A stretch of 64,000 bases of DNA from Derxia gummosa DSM 723 (GTDB lineage: Bacteria > Pseudomonadota > Gammaproteobacteria > Burkholderiales > Burkholderiaceae_E). Made by a program: the position numbers and the translations under genes. Shown in pieces: positions 19,193-28,333 of this stretch (its first letter is position 1; each line of letters starts with the position of its first letter). The notes below the pieces were generated by a model. That model was not told the DNA's origin and made no database searches. It was given only the letters and a program-made list of their open reading frames with translations. The DNA lies in NCBI RefSeq assembly GCF_000482785.1, contig NZ_AXWS01000014.1, positions 372,001 to 436,000 on the forward strand, given 5' to 3'.

Positions 19193-20334
19193 TTACAGGG
19201 TGACGCCGCGCCCGGCGCCGGCCCGGCGCCGGCCCGGCGCGCCGCGATCGCGTTGAAGTAGTCGCGCCCCGGCCGCTCGATGCGCGCCTGGGTCAGCCGC
19301 GCCAGCGCGATCAGCGCCGCGCCGTAGCCGGCCAGCACCGGCCAGAGTAGCCAGCTCCGCGCCGCACCCGCATGCGCGAGCACGAATTCCGCCGCCACCG
19401 CCAGCGGCGCATGCACGAGATACACCGAGTAGGACAACCGCCCGAGCGTCTGCGCCCAGGCCGCGCGCAGCCCGCGCGCGACCGGCCCGGCATCGGTCGC
19501 GAGCGCGACGACCAGCAGCGCGCACAACGGCACGAAGGCCAGGCTCGCAAGTGCCGCCGGCCAGCCCGTGGCCGAGCCTGCAAGCGCTTGCAATCCGAGC
19601 GCCAGCAGCGCCAGCGGCAGCTGCATCCGCGCGAGCCGGGCATCGCGGCGCGCATCCGGCCGGCGCGTCGCCAGCCAGGCCAGCCCGCCGAGGAAGAAGC
19701 CGGCCACGCAGCGCAGGAAGCCAAGGTCGCGGAAGGCGTTGAGGCACTGGCCGCCGGCCACGCAGCCCTCGCCGACGCGCAGTGTCACGAAGGCGCTCGC
19801 GGCCGTCAGCGCGATCAGCGCCGCCACCGGCGCCAGCCGGCGGCGCGGCACGCGCTCGCACACCAGCCCGAACAGCAGATAGACGTAGAACTCGGTGCCG
19901 ATGCTCCAGCTCGGCCAGTCGATCACGCGCGCGTCGGTCAGCGACAGGAAGTGCGTGAGCGTGAGGTTGGCGAGCACGTCGCCGGCATCGGGCAGGTAGA
20001 AGCCCGGACGCGGCGCGCCGGGCGGTTCCAGCCCCGCGCCCGCGAGCGCCAGGCGCGCCGCATCCGCCATCGACAGCGCGAGGAAGGTCAGCGCGGTCGC
20101 GAACAGGTAGAGCGGCAGCAGCCGGCCCGCGCGCCTCAGCACGAAGGGCCCGAGCGCAGCCGGCCGGTCGAGCCGCTCGGCATAGGTGCGGAACAGGATG
20201 TAGCCGCTCAGCACGAAGAAGAGATCGACCATCAGATAGCCGGCCGCGAGCGGGCCGGAGCGCAGCAGATGCAGGTGGTAGAAGGCGACCAGCAAGGCCG
20301 CCACGCCGCGCAGTCCTTCGAGTGCGTGGATCAA
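19193..20334 (-). CDS. Acyltransferase 3 family membrane protein, original stop lost by an 11-bp duplication
   Basis: The protein begins at a TTG (20334) preceded by GAAGGAG and starts with IHALEGLRGVAALLVAFYHL, the family hallmark. The family has about ten membrane helices and transfers acyl groups to sugars or lipids. FFVLSGYILFRTY and WSIGTEFYVYLLFG are typical. The domain ends near 19260. The frame then crosses two copies of an 11-bp unit (19216-19237) and stays open to 18439, through the glycine-zipper gene in another frame. Removing one copy would give the ending RGVTL and a TAA at 19193-19195. I give the presumed native end; as sequenced the ORF is 18439-20334. A sequencing error is possible. 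Confidence 0.75.
19211..19237. repeat. 11-bp tandem repeat at the 3' end of the acyltransferase gene
   Basis: The unit CGCCGGCCCGG occurs at 19216-19226 and 19227-19237, with a partial unit (CCCGG) at 19211-19215. The copy number changes the reading frame of the acyltransferase. Slippage here could reversibly change the C-terminus. Confidence 0.85.
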
Positions 20335-20545
20335 GGCAGGGCTCCTTCGATGACAACTGCAAGCCACCCTAGGCAGTGGTGCCGGACGCGGTGTTGCAGG
20401 AGATTTCATCACCATGCGGACGGGCGCGGCGCCTTGCCTGCCGGGGTTTCCGGCGCATGTCGGATGGACTCTTGTAACCGCGCGCCATGTGCCGGAAACG
20501 GCTCCTAGACTGCCTCGCGTCGAGTGGCTGCGAGGAGACCGGGCC

Positions 20546-22288
20546 ATGGGAATGACTGCGTGGTTTCATCCGGCCGCCGTCGCGCTGGCCGTGCTCGGGC
20601 TGGTGTCCTGCGGCGGTGGCGGCGGTGCCGCGCCCGACGCGGGCGGCGGCGTTGCAAGCGCTTTCACGGCAGCGGCCGATCGCGCCGCCGCGGCCGTCGC
20701 ACCACCCTCGGTGCCGCCGCGCTACTACGTGCCCTTCCAGCTGAGCGACCCGGTGACCGGCGTGCGCAAGGCCGGCCTGTTCGACCCGCGCGATGGCAGC
20801 GTCATGCCGCTTGACCTCGACCTGAGCAACGACACGCCTTCGGCCTTCGACGCTGTCGTGCCGATGCCCGGCGGCGAGCGCGAAATGGCCGGCGCGACCC
20901 GGATCTTCATTGGCCAGTCGGCGCGCGACGGCCATCCGGCGGGCATCTATCGCATCCGGCTCGGCTTTGCCGAATCGCGCACGCCCGAGTTCCTGTTCGC
21001 GTCGTGCTGGCCCGGCGGCGCGAGCGCCGTCGTCACCACCAACGACGGCCACGGCGGCCTGCTCAACCACCGCTCGCCCGGCTCCTGCTTCGACCCGCTC
21101 ACCACCTACGTGGACGACAGCCGCGTCCAGCAGCTGAGCGGCGTCATCGCCCGGCCGGTGCCGCTGTGGACCTCGGGCGACGCGGGCATCGACAAGGTCC
21201 ATCTCTACCCCTACGACCAGACCGATACCGCGCCGGCGCTCATCACCGACGCCGACGGCGGCAACCGCATGCCGATCGCCAACATGCACGCGATCCCGCC
21301 TGGCGGCGGCATCTATCTCGAAGACCTCATCGGCCCGACCGACCCGCAGCGCCGCGTGCTCTACACCAGCGACAGCCGAAACCTGTACGCGACCACCTGG
21401 GACGACAACGGCGCCTACGAGACCACGCTTTCCACGCCCACCTCCGGCCGGGGCGCCTATCAGTCCAGCTCGCGCATGGTGGCCGACGCCGGCAGCGTCT
21501 GGCAGCTCGACGAACGCGCGCTGCTGCGCATGCGCGGCATCGATCCGCCGCTCGTGCACGCGCGGCTGCCGGCCGAGGTGCTGACCTGGGGTGTCTCCGG
21601 GGCTTGGGTCACGAGCAATCACGTGCTCGGCCTCGCGCTGGTGAACGAGGGCGACGGCCCCGCCGTGCCCGCGCTGTTCTCGGTCGGCAAGCGCTACGGC
21701 ACGGTGCACCGGCTCGACACGCCAGGCGCGCCAATCGTGCCGGGCGGCGTGATCGGCGTGCGCGATGACCGCATCGTGGTCTGGTTCCGTGCGCGCTCCG
21801 ATCTGCGCGCCGACCTCTCGGTCGTGGTGATGGAGGCCGACGGAGAATTTGCCCGCACCGTCGGCGAGAACGCCGAACCGCTCGGCGTGGTGACGCGGCC
21901 AGTGTGGCGGCCGGGTGACCCGCGCCGCGGCGGCGACAGCTTCGACCTCGCCCGGCCGCCCGGCGCCTTCCTGCCGCAGGCTGTGTCGGTGTTGTACTGC
22001 GTGCCGAATCCGGGCGGCAAGACCTGCGCCGTGGCCGGCGGCACGATCTGGGAGCACTGCCTCGACTGGCCGTGGAACTTCAGCCAGCGCCTCGGCCGCA
22101 TCCCGCCCACGCCCGGCCTCGAATCCGATCTGTACGAGGTGCGGCTGCTGCACGGCCTGAGCAACGGCCGCTACCTGATCGGCGTGACCGGACCGGGCGG
22201 CAGCGTCGATCCGCTCAGCGGTGCCTACGCGATGTTCACGGCGCGCGCCTACACGGCCGGCTCGCTGCGGCAGATCAGCCTGCCGTGA
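20546..22288 (+). CDS. Putative lipoprotein of unknown function
   Basis: The product has 580 residues and a lipoprotein signal: a hydrophobic stretch at 7-20 and lipobox LVSC with Cys21, then a Gly-rich linker. The mature part is soluble with repeated short beta-like segments (for example VHLYPYDQTDTAPALITDAD, NLYATTWDDNG, SVWQLDERALLRM). This suggests a beta-propeller-like extracytoplasmic fold, which is inference. The start ATG at 20546 has GAGGAG eight bases before it; the open frame extends 44 codons further upstream but lacks a signal. It is divergent from the acyltransferase. I do not recognise a family. Confidence 0.75.
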   Translation: MGMTAWFHPAAVALAVLGLVSCGGGGGAAPDAGGGVASAFTAAADRAAAAVAPPSVPPRYYVPFQLSDPVTGVRKAGLFDPRDGSVMPLDLDLSNDTPSAFDAVVPMPGGEREMAGATRIFIGQSARDGHPAGIYRIRLGFAESRTPEFLFASCWPGGASAVVTTNDGHGGLLNHRSPGSCFDPLTTYVDDSRVQQLSGVIARPVPLWTSGDAGIDKVHLYPYDQTDTAPALITDADGGNRMPIANMHAIPPGGGIYLEDLIGPTDPQRRVLYTSDSRNLYATTWDDNGAYETTLSTPTSGRGAYQSSSRMVADAGSVWQLDERALLRMRGIDPPLVHARLPAEVLTWGVSGAWVTSNHVLGLALVNEGDGPAVPALFSVGKRYGTVHRLDTPGAPIVPGGVIGVRDDRIVVWFRARSDLRADLSVVVMEADGEFARTVGENAEPLGVVTRPVWRPGDPRRGGDSFDLARPPGAFLPQAVSVLYCVPNPGGKTCAVAGGTIWEHCLDWPWNFSQRLGRIPPTPGLESDLYEVRLLHGLSNGRYLIGVTGPGGSVDPLSGAYAMFTARAYTAGSLRQISLP

Positions 22289-22399
22289 CGGGCAGGCGGG
22301 CGGGCTGGTTGACGGGTACGGCGCCAGCGCGGCGTCCGCGCGCGGGCATCCGTCGCCTGCGCGACGCCGCTGTCAGCGCATGGCCTTACCCTTGCGGCC

Positions 22400-24268
22400 A
22401 TGTCCGCCGCCGCCCCCCCCTATCTCGTCCAGTCCGGAGTCTTCCTCGCCGCCGCCGTCGTGGCCGTGCCGCTGTTCAAGCGGCTCGGCTTCGGCGCCGT
22501 GCTCGGCTACCTGATCGCCGGCGTGTTTCTCGGTCCGTCGGGCTTCGCGCTTGTGCACGACCCCGAACGGGTACTCGACTTCGCCGAGTTCGGCGTGGTG
22601 CTGCTGCTGTTCCTCATCGGGCTCGAGCTGGAGCCGGCGCGGGCCTGGGCGATGCGCCGGCCGATCTTCGGGCTCGGCGGGTTGCAGGTGCTCGGCACGA
22701 CGGCGCTCGCGCTCGGCGGCGCGATGCTGCTGGGCGTCGAGTGGCGCGAGGCGCTGATCATCGGCATGGGCGTGGCGATGTCGTCCACCGCGCTCGGACT
22801 GGCCTCGCTGGAGGAGCGCGGGCTCATGAGCACGCCGGGCGGCAATGCCTCCTTCGCGGTGCTGCTGTTCCAGGATCTGGCGGTGATTCCGGTGCTGCTG
22901 ATCGCGGCGCTGGTGGCGCCGGGGCATCACGCCAAGCTGTCGGCGAGCGCGGTGCTGCCGGCGCTCGCGGCCATCGTCGCCATCGTCGCGATCGGCCGCA
23001 CGCTGCTGCGGCCGGTGATGCGCGCGGTGGCGAAGACGGGGCTGCGCGAGCTGTTCGTGGCGCTGGCGCTGCTGATCGTGATCGGCGTGTCGCTGGCGAT
23101 GCAGAAGGTCGGGCTGTCGATGGCGCTCGGCACCTTCCTCGCGGGGGTGCTGCTGGCCGACAGCGAGTACCGCCACGAACTGCAACTCGACATCGAACCA
23201 TTCAAGGGCCTGCTGCTCGGGCTGTTCTTCATGGCCGTGGGCATGACGGTGGATCTGCGGCTGGTGGCGGCCAATCCGGGCACGGTGTTCGGGCTGGCGC
23301 TGCTCATCGTCGCGGCCAAGTTCGCGCTGCTCTACGGCCTGGCGCGCGCCACCGGCCAGGCGCCGCGCGACGCCGGGCTGTTTGCCGTGGCGCTGTCGCA
23401 GGTGGGCGAGTTCGCCTTCGTCATCTACGGCCTGGGTGAGGCGCAGAAGAACTTCTCGGCGCGCACCGCCGACACGCTCAACGCGGTGGTGGCCGTCACG
23501 ATGCTGGTCACGCCGCTGCTGTTCGTGGCGACCGACCGCTTCCTGCGCCGCCGGCTGGCGCCGGGCAAGAACGAGGCGATCGACGAGCGCAAGCCGGTCA
23601 TCGTCGCGGGCTTCGGGCGCTTCGGGCAGGTGCTGGTGCGGGTGCTGACGGCGCGCGGCATCGAGACGACCGTGATCGACCGCGACCCCGACCAGATCGA
23701 GCTGATGCGCGAATTCGGCTGGCGCTGCTACTACGGCGACGCGACGCGGCTCGACGTGCTGCGCCAGGCCGGCATCGACGAGGCGCGGCTGTTCGTGCTG
23801 GCGATCGACGAGCCGGCGCAGTCGATCAAGGTGGCGAAGCTGCTGCGCGAGCGCTGGCCGGCGCTGCCGATCGTGGCCCGCGCGCGCAGCCGGACCGAGG
23901 CCTATGCCTTCCGCGAGCTGGGCATCGTGTCCATCCGCGAGACCTTCCATTCGAGCCTGGAGGCGGCGGCCGAATCGCTCATGCACCTCGGCATGCCGCG
24001 CCACACGGCGCAGCAGGTGGTGCGCGAATTCGAGCGCTACGACCGCAAGATGCTGGAGCACAGCTTTGCCGTGCGCCACGACCGCAAGGCGCTGATGAGC
24101 CTCGCCGAGCAGGGCCGGCGCGATCTCGAGGAGCTGCTGTCGAACGAGAAGCTGCTGCGCGAGGTCGGCACGCTTGATGGGGTGACGGATGTGAGCGTGC
24201 GGGGGAGGGACGGTGTCGCGCGCAACGACACGCCGCGCGGCGACGCCGAGCCGCCTCGCGCGGCCTGA
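22400..24268 (+). CDS. KefC/KefB-type monovalent cation:proton antiporter with TrkA-N domain
   Basis: This 622-residue CPA2-family antiporter has about 12 membrane helices at 10-385. Characteristic segments are GYLIAGVFLGPSGFALV, LFLIGLELEP near 75, and SSTALGLASLEERG with LLFQDLAVIPVL near 155. A cytosolic TrkA-N/RCK domain spans about 395-515, with the nucleotide fold VIVAGFGRFGQVLVRVL and the acidic end of strand 2 (VIDRDPDQIE). The C-terminus is a charged coiled region. It likely exports K+ in exchange for H+ under electrophile or pH stress. Glutathione gating as in E. coli Kef is not established here. No ancillary KefF/G flavoprotein lies beside it. Confidence 0.92.
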   Translation: MSAAAPPYLVQSGVFLAAAVVAVPLFKRLGFGAVLGYLIAGVFLGPSGFALVHDPERVLDFAEFGVVLLLFLIGLELEPARAWAMRRPIFGLGGLQVLGTTALALGGAMLLGVEWREALIIGMGVAMSSTALGLASLEERGLMSTPGGNASFAVLLFQDLAVIPVLLIAALVAPGHHAKLSASAVLPALAAIVAIVAIGRTLLRPVMRAVAKTGLRELFVALALLIVIGVSLAMQKVGLSMALGTFLAGVLLADSEYRHELQLDIEPFKGLLLGLFFMAVGMTVDLRLVAANPGTVFGLALLIVAAKFALLYGLARATGQAPRDAGLFAVALSQVGEFAFVIYGLGEAQKNFSARTADTLNAVVAVTMLVTPLLFVATDRFLRRRLAPGKNEAIDERKPVIVAGFGRFGQVLVRVLTARGIETTVIDRDPDQIELMREFGWRCYYGDATRLDVLRQAGIDEARLFVLAIDEPAQSIKVAKLLRERWPALPIVARARSRTEAYAFRELGIVSIRETFHSSLEAAAESLMHLGMPRHTAQQVVREFERYDRKMLEHSFAVRHDRKALMSLAEQGRRDLEELLSNEKLLREVGTLDGVTDVSVRGRDGVARNDTPRGDAEPPRAA

Positions 24269-24298
24269 GCGGGCGCACCGGGAGGCTGTCTTCCGCCT

Positions 24299-25234
24299 TC
24301 AGGCGATCAGCGCATGCCCCGCCGTGCGCAGCGCGATCCCCACCGCCGCCCCCAGCGCCGCCGTGCGCCACACTGCCGACACCCGCCTGCCGGCCGACAC
24401 CAGCACCGCGATGCCCGGCAGGTCGAAGGCGTGGATGAGCCATCCCGCGCTCGCGTTCACCACCTGAGCGCCCACCTGCCCGTTGCGATGCAGCTCGTCC
24501 ATCACGCCGAGCATCGCGGTGCCGCCCGCGAGGTACTTGGTGAGCGTGGGCAGCACGATGACGGCGTCGATGCCGGCTCGTCCAAGCAGCGGCGCGAGCG
24601 CGGCGGTGAGCGCGTCGATCGCACCCGCGCTGCGCAGCAGAGCCACCATCACGAGCGAGAGCACGAGCATCGGAATGGCGCCGGTGGCGATGCGGAAGGC
24701 TTCGGCGCCGGCGCGGTTGATGGTGTCGAGCAGGCCCTTGGCGTCGTCGGCGACCGGATGCTTCAGCGTCTCGTCGAGCCGCGCCTCCTCGGCCGACAGC
24801 CGGCGTCCGAAGCCATGCCAGGTCACGGTCGCCGCCAGCAGCCCGCCCGCGAGCGACCACGCCAGCGTCGCGCCGAGATGCAGCCCGAGCGCCATCAGCG
24901 GAAAGCTCGCATTGGCCTGGGCCATCGCCAGCACCATCGCGAGCGTGGCGGCGAGATGCCGGTCGGACGCGCCGCGCTGCTCCATGAGCGTGAGCGTGGC
25001 GACCGGCGCCGCGAAGCTCACGAAGCTGATCTGGAGCGCGGCGAACACGCCGAGGCCGGTCAGCCCCACGGGCCGCAGCAGCGGCGCGAGCAGCGCGACG
25101 ACGCGATCGAGCACGCCGCGCGCTTCGAGCACGCGCATGAGGCTCAGCATCACGACCATGAGCGGCAGCATCACGAACAGCGCGAATTCGACGCCCGCGC
25201 GGCCGGCCCGGAGGAGGGTGGTCATCAGTTCCAT
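24299..25234 (-). CDS. Nucleoside-recognition (Gate) domain membrane protein
   Basis: The 311-residue protein has about eight hydrophobic helices and two gate-type repeats. One is near residues 15-110 (FALFVMLPLMVVMLSLMRVL ... ISFVSFAAPVAT) and one near 195-290 (IATGAIPMLVLSLVMVALL ... TLTKYLAGGTAM). It is related to the YjiG/SpmA-type proteins of unknown transport role. ATG 25234 is chosen by conserved length; an alternative ATG lies three codons downstream. It follows the NhaR-like gene by 79 bp on the same strand and may be co-transcribed. Confidence 0.85.
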   Translation of the reverse strand: MELMTTLLRAGRAGVEFALFVMLPLMVVMLSLMRVLEARGVLDRVVALLAPLLRPVGLTGLGVFAALQISFVSFAAPVATLTLMEQRGASDRHLAATLAMVLAMAQANASFPLMALGLHLGATLAWSLAGGLLAATVTWHGFGRRLSAEEARLDETLKHPVADDAKGLLDTINRAGAEAFRIATGAIPMLVLSLVMVALLRSAGAIDALTAALAPLLGRAGIDAVIVLPTLTKYLAGGTAMLGVMDELHRNGQVGAQVVNASAGWLIHAFDLPGIAVLVSAGRRVSAVWRTAALGAAVGIALRTAGHALIA

Positions 25235-25313
25235 GCGCCAATTATTCCAAGCCGCGCGCCGCGCCCGGCCGCCCGGGGCCGAGGCGATCGCAAGCCATTG
25301 CACGCCGCCGCGC

Positions 25314-26216
25314 TCATTCGAGCGCCGCGCCTGCCCCCGCCCGGATGCGCTCGACCGCCGGATGCGTGATGCGTCGCTCGGCCGCGATCGCGTAGAACTG
25401 CTCGCGCACCGTGTCGCTGTCGCCCACGCGCTCCAGCCCGTGCTGCGCGGCGAGATCGGCGGCGACGATGGCCGCCGCCGGCATCAGCCCGAGCCCGCCG
25501 CGCGCGAAGGTCGCGAGCAGGGCGCTGTCCTCGAACTCGCCCGCGACGCGCGGCCGCAGGCCCTGACTCTCGAACCACTGGTCGAGCCTCGGCCGCAGCA
25601 CGCTGTGCCGCGTCGGCAGCAGCACCGGCGCGCCATCGAGGCTGCGCGGAAAGCCCTCGCGGTACTTCGCCGCCAGCGCCGGCGTGCCGAACCACGCGAT
25701 GCCCGACTCGCCGAGCGCATGGTTGTAAAGCTTGAGCGCCGCGTTCGCGGCCACCGGCCGGTCGGCCAGCACCACATCGAACTTGTGCAGCGCCAGATCG
25801 GCCAGCAGGTGCTCGAACTCGCCCTCGTGGCAGCTCAGCCGCACCGCCAGCCCGGCATCGAGCGCCGGTTGCAGCAGCCGGAAGGCGACGAGCTTGGGCA
25901 GCGAATCGGCAATGCCCACCGTCAGCCTCAGCCCGCCCGCCGCGCCCGCGTGCGCGAGCGCGAGCGCCTCCTCCATCTGCGCGCCGATCTGGAAGATGCG
26001 GTCGGCATGGTCGAGCGCGATGCGCCCCGCCTCGGTCAGCACCAGGCCGCGCCCTTCCTGCGTGAACAGCGCCTGGCCGAGGTCGGCCTCCAGCTGGCGC
26101 AGCTGGGCGCTGACGGTCTGCACCGCGAGATCGAGCCGCGCTGCCGCCTTCGAGATGCCGCCTTCCTTGGCGACGACCCAGAAGTAGTGCAGGTGGCGGT
26201 AATTGAAACCGGCCAT
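25314..26216 (-). CDS. nhaR: LysR-family regulator, NhaR-like
   Basis: The 300-residue regulator has an N-terminal winged HTH whose sequence FNYRHLHYFWVVAKEGGISKAAARLDLAVQTVS... (given only in outline here) is the NhaR signature. A LysR substrate-binding domain follows from about residue 90. NhaR in enterobacteria activates the Na+/H+ antiporter gene nhaA; no nhaA is present in this window, so the target is open. The ATG at 26216 has AGGAAA upstream. A perfect 8-bp palindrome of T-N11-A type lies just before it and is a likely auto-regulatory site. Confidence 0.85.
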   Translation of the reverse strand: MAGFNYRHLHYFWVVAKEGGISKAAARLDLAVQTVSAQLRQLEADLGQALFTQEGRGLVLTEAGRIALDHADRIFQIGAQMEEALALAHAGAAGGLRLTVGIADSLPKLVAFRLLQPALDAGLAVRLSCHEGEFEHLLADLALHKFDVVLADRPVAANAALKLYNHALGESGIAWFGTPALAAKYREGFPRSLDGAPVLLPTRHSVLRPRLDQWFESQGLRPRVAGEFEDSALLATFARGGLGLMPAAAIVAADLAAQHGLERVGDSDTVREQFYAIAAERRITHPAVERIRAGAGAALE

Positions 26217-26230
26217 TTCGAGATTTCCTG

Positions 26231-26249
26231 AGCTGTAACGCTTACAGCT
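26231..26249. promoter_or_regulatory. Perfect palindrome, probable LysR-type operator
   Basis: AGCTGTAA (26231-26238), CGC, TTACAGCT (26242-26249) form an exact dyad containing the T-N11-A core of LysR sites. It lies 15 bp upstream of the nhaR-like start and in the intergenic region shared with the divergent BI-1 gene. Confidence 0.65.
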
Positions 26250-26368
26250 TCGCAAAAACCTACATGAAAGTCAGTAGAAAGATGATTTTTCTGCTCGGGC
26301 TTTCAACCGAGACTCGCCGCTCCCCGCCGGTTTTCGTCCGGCACCGTCGTCCTCACGAGGAGCCAGTC

Positions 26369-27064
26369 ATGGACACCCGCAACAGCAACGTCACCACCCT
26401 TGAAGCCCGCCCCTGGTACGGCGGCGAGGCGGTCACGCCCGAACGCGCCAACAAGACGCTGCGCCAGACCTATGCGCTGCTCGGCGCCAATCTCGCGTGG
26501 AGCGCAGCCATCGCCGGCACGGTCACGGCCATGGGCATTCCCGGCCCGGGCCTGATCCTCACGCTCATCGGCTTCTATGGCCTGCTGTTCGCGATCATGA
26601 AGTTCCGCAACAGCGGCGCCGGCGTGGGCCTGACCTTTGCGCTGACCGGCTTCATGGGCTGGACGCTCGGGCCGCTGCTGTCGCACACGCTCAAGATGCC
26701 CGGCGGCGCGGAAGTGATCGCGATGTCGCTCGGCGCGACGGCCATCATCTTCTTCGGCATGTCGGCCGTCGGCCTGACCACCAAGCGCGACCTGTCGTCG
26801 ATGGGAAAGATGCTTTTCGCCGGCATGATTGTCGCGGTGCTCGCGAGCCTGGGCGCGATCTTCTTCAACATCCCCGCGCTGGCGCTCACCGTGTCGGCCG
26901 TGGTGGTGCTGCTGATGGCCGGGATGATCGTGTTCGAGACGAACAACATCGTGCGCGGTGGCGAGACCAACTACGTGATGGCGACTGTCAGCCTGTTCGT
27001 GTCGATCTTCAACCTGTTCAGCAGCCTGCTGCATCTGCTGGGCTTCGCGAACAGCAACGACTGA
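26369..27064 (+). CDS. Bax inhibitor-1 / YccA family membrane protein
   Basis: The 231-residue protein has seven membrane helices. The pattern NKTLRQTYALLGANLAW near residue 27, then helices to LLHLLGFANSND, is typical of bacterial BI-1 (YccA/YbhL). Family members act as pH-sensitive Ca2+ leak channels or modulate the FtsH protease; which applies here is unknown. ATG 26369 is preceded by GAGGAG. It lies 32 bp upstream of the terC-like gene and is probably co-transcribed with it. Confidence 0.92.
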   Translation: MDTRNSNVTTLEARPWYGGEAVTPERANKTLRQTYALLGANLAWSAAIAGTVTAMGIPGPGLILTLIGFYGLLFAIMKFRNSGAGVGLTFALTGFMGWTLGPLLSHTLKMPGGAEVIAMSLGATAIIFFGMSAVGLTTKRDLSSMGKMLFAGMIVAVLASLGAIFFNIPALALTVSAVVVLLMAGMIVFETNNIVRGGETNYVMATVSLFVSIFNLFSSLLHLLGFANSND

Positions 27065-27096
27065 TCCGCTTCGGCCACTGACCAGGAAAACAACTG

Positions 27097-28131
27097 ATGG
27101 AAGCCTTTCTCGCAGCCAGCGTCATGGGCCATCCGGCCTGGCAATGGCTGATCTTCGCGGCCGTGGTGCTAGTGCTTCTGGTGCTCGACCTCGGCCTCTT
27201 CAACCGCAAGGACCATGTCATCGGCGTGCGCGAGAGCCTGAAGATGTCGGCGTTCTACGTCTTCATCTCGCTCGCCTTCGGTGGCTGGGTCTGGTGGCAG
27301 ATGGGCAGCACCGCCGCCGTCGAGTACACGACCGGCTATCTGATCGAGAAGTCGCTGTCGATGGACAACGTCTTCGTGATCGCGATGCTGTTCAGCTACT
27401 TTGCGATCCCGCGCGAATACCAGCACCGCGTGCTGTTCTGGGGCGTGCTGGGCGCGATCGTCATGCGCGGCGTGATGATCGGCGCGGGCGCGGCGCTCAT
27501 CGAGCGCTTCGGCTGGATCATGTGGTTCTTCGGCGCCTTCCTGCTGTTCACGGGCGTGAAGATGTGGTTCGGCGCCGAGCACGAGCCGGACATGGCGAAC
27601 AACAAGCTCATCGGCTGGCTGCGCCGTCATCTGCGCGTGACGCCAAAGCTGCATGGCCATGACTTCTTTGCCCGTCTGCCCAAGGAGCCGGGCGGCAAGC
27701 CGGTGCTGTGGGTGACGCCGCTGTTCCTGGCGGTGGTGGTGATCGAGTTCGTCGACCTCGTGTTCGCGGTGGACAGCGTGCCGGCCATCTTCGCGATCAC
27801 GCTCGATCCCTTCCTCGTGTACACGAGCAACATCTTCGCGATCCTGGGCCTGCGCTCGCTGTACTTTGCGCTCGCGGCGATGATCCACCGCTTCGACTAT
27901 CTCAAGTACGCGCTGGCGCTTGTGCTGGTGTTCGTGGGCGGCAAGATCCTCGCGGCCGAGTTCATCGGCCACATCCCGGCGCTGCTGTCGCTCGGCATCA
28001 CGCTGGCGATCCTGGCGGGCGGCGTGATCGTGTCGCTGGTCAAGACGCGTGATCAGGCTGGCGGTGAAGGCGCGGCCGAGCCGGCCGACGCTCGTCTTGG
28101 CGAGGGCGCGGCGCGGCCCACGCCGAACTGA
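27097..28131 (+). CDS. TerC/Alx family integral membrane protein
   Basis: The 344-residue protein has about nine helices. Landmarks are LDLGLFNRKDHVIGVRE near residue 30, IEKSLSMDNVFVIAMLFSYF near 83, FLLFTGVKMW, and VVVIEFVDLVFAVDSVPAIF near 212, with the paired acidic residues thought to bind metal. Members such as Alx export Mn2+ and others contribute to tellurite resistance. I saw no yybP-ykoY-type riboswitch in the 32-bp gap upstream. A strong terminator lies 112 bp downstream. RcnB-like and CDF genes nearby support a metal role. Confidence 0.92.
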   Translation: MEAFLAASVMGHPAWQWLIFAAVVLVLLVLDLGLFNRKDHVIGVRESLKMSAFYVFISLAFGGWVWWQMGSTAAVEYTTGYLIEKSLSMDNVFVIAMLFSYFAIPREYQHRVLFWGVLGAIVMRGVMIGAGAALIERFGWIMWFFGAFLLFTGVKMWFGAEHEPDMANNKLIGWLRRHLRVTPKLHGHDFFARLPKEPGGKPVLWVTPLFLAVVVIEFVDLVFAVDSVPAIFAITLDPFLVYTSNIFAILGLRSLYFALAAMIHRFDYLKYALALVLVFVGGKILAAEFIGHIPALLSLGITLAILAGGVIVSLVKTRDQAGGEGAAEPADARLGEGAARPTPN

Positions 28132-28243
28132 AGGGACCCGGCTGCCGGCCGGTCAAGCCGGCGGTCTGGTGCCTTCCTGTAGGACAGCGCGCGCCCCATG
28201 TCGGCGCGCCGCCGTGAATGACGGCGGATGCTGCCGACAGCGC

Positions 28244-28273
28244 AAGCGGCCCGGGACCGACCCCGGGCCGCTT
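28244..28273 (+). terminator. Terminator hairpin downstream of the terC-like gene
   Basis: AAGCGGCCCGGG (28244-28255), a 6-nt loop and the exact complement (28262-28273) form a 12-bp stem, followed by GTCGTTT. The T run is short but the stem is very stable. Another perfect 7-bp hairpin lies just upstream at 28209-28227. Confidence 0.65.
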
Positions 28274-28280
28274 GTCGTTT

Positions 28281-28330
28281 GACGACCATGCTCCTGACGC
28301 CCGATCCGGGCGTCGTCCAATAAGGAGCAT
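28281..28330 (+). promoter_or_regulatory. Hairpin leader that hides the ribosome binding site of a 31-codon ORF
   Basis: ATGCTCCT (28288-28295) pairs exactly with AGGAGCAT (28323-28330), which contains the Shine-Dalgarno AAGGAG. Stacked on it is a second perfect stem, GACGCCCG (28296-28303) with CGGGCGTC (28307-28314). An 8-nt bulge separates the arms. An alternative pairing, GACGAC (28281-28286) with GTCGTC (28312-28317), competes with the inner stem. This looks like a translational switch (thermometer, ligand or RNA-controlled). That is inference. Confidence 0.6.
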
Positions 28331-28333
28331 TTC

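Noticed and set aside
22278-22297. Perfect 7-bp hairpin over the lipoprotein gene stop as a terminator
   Set aside because: It has no T tract and is within the level of chance hairpins in such G+C-rich DNA.
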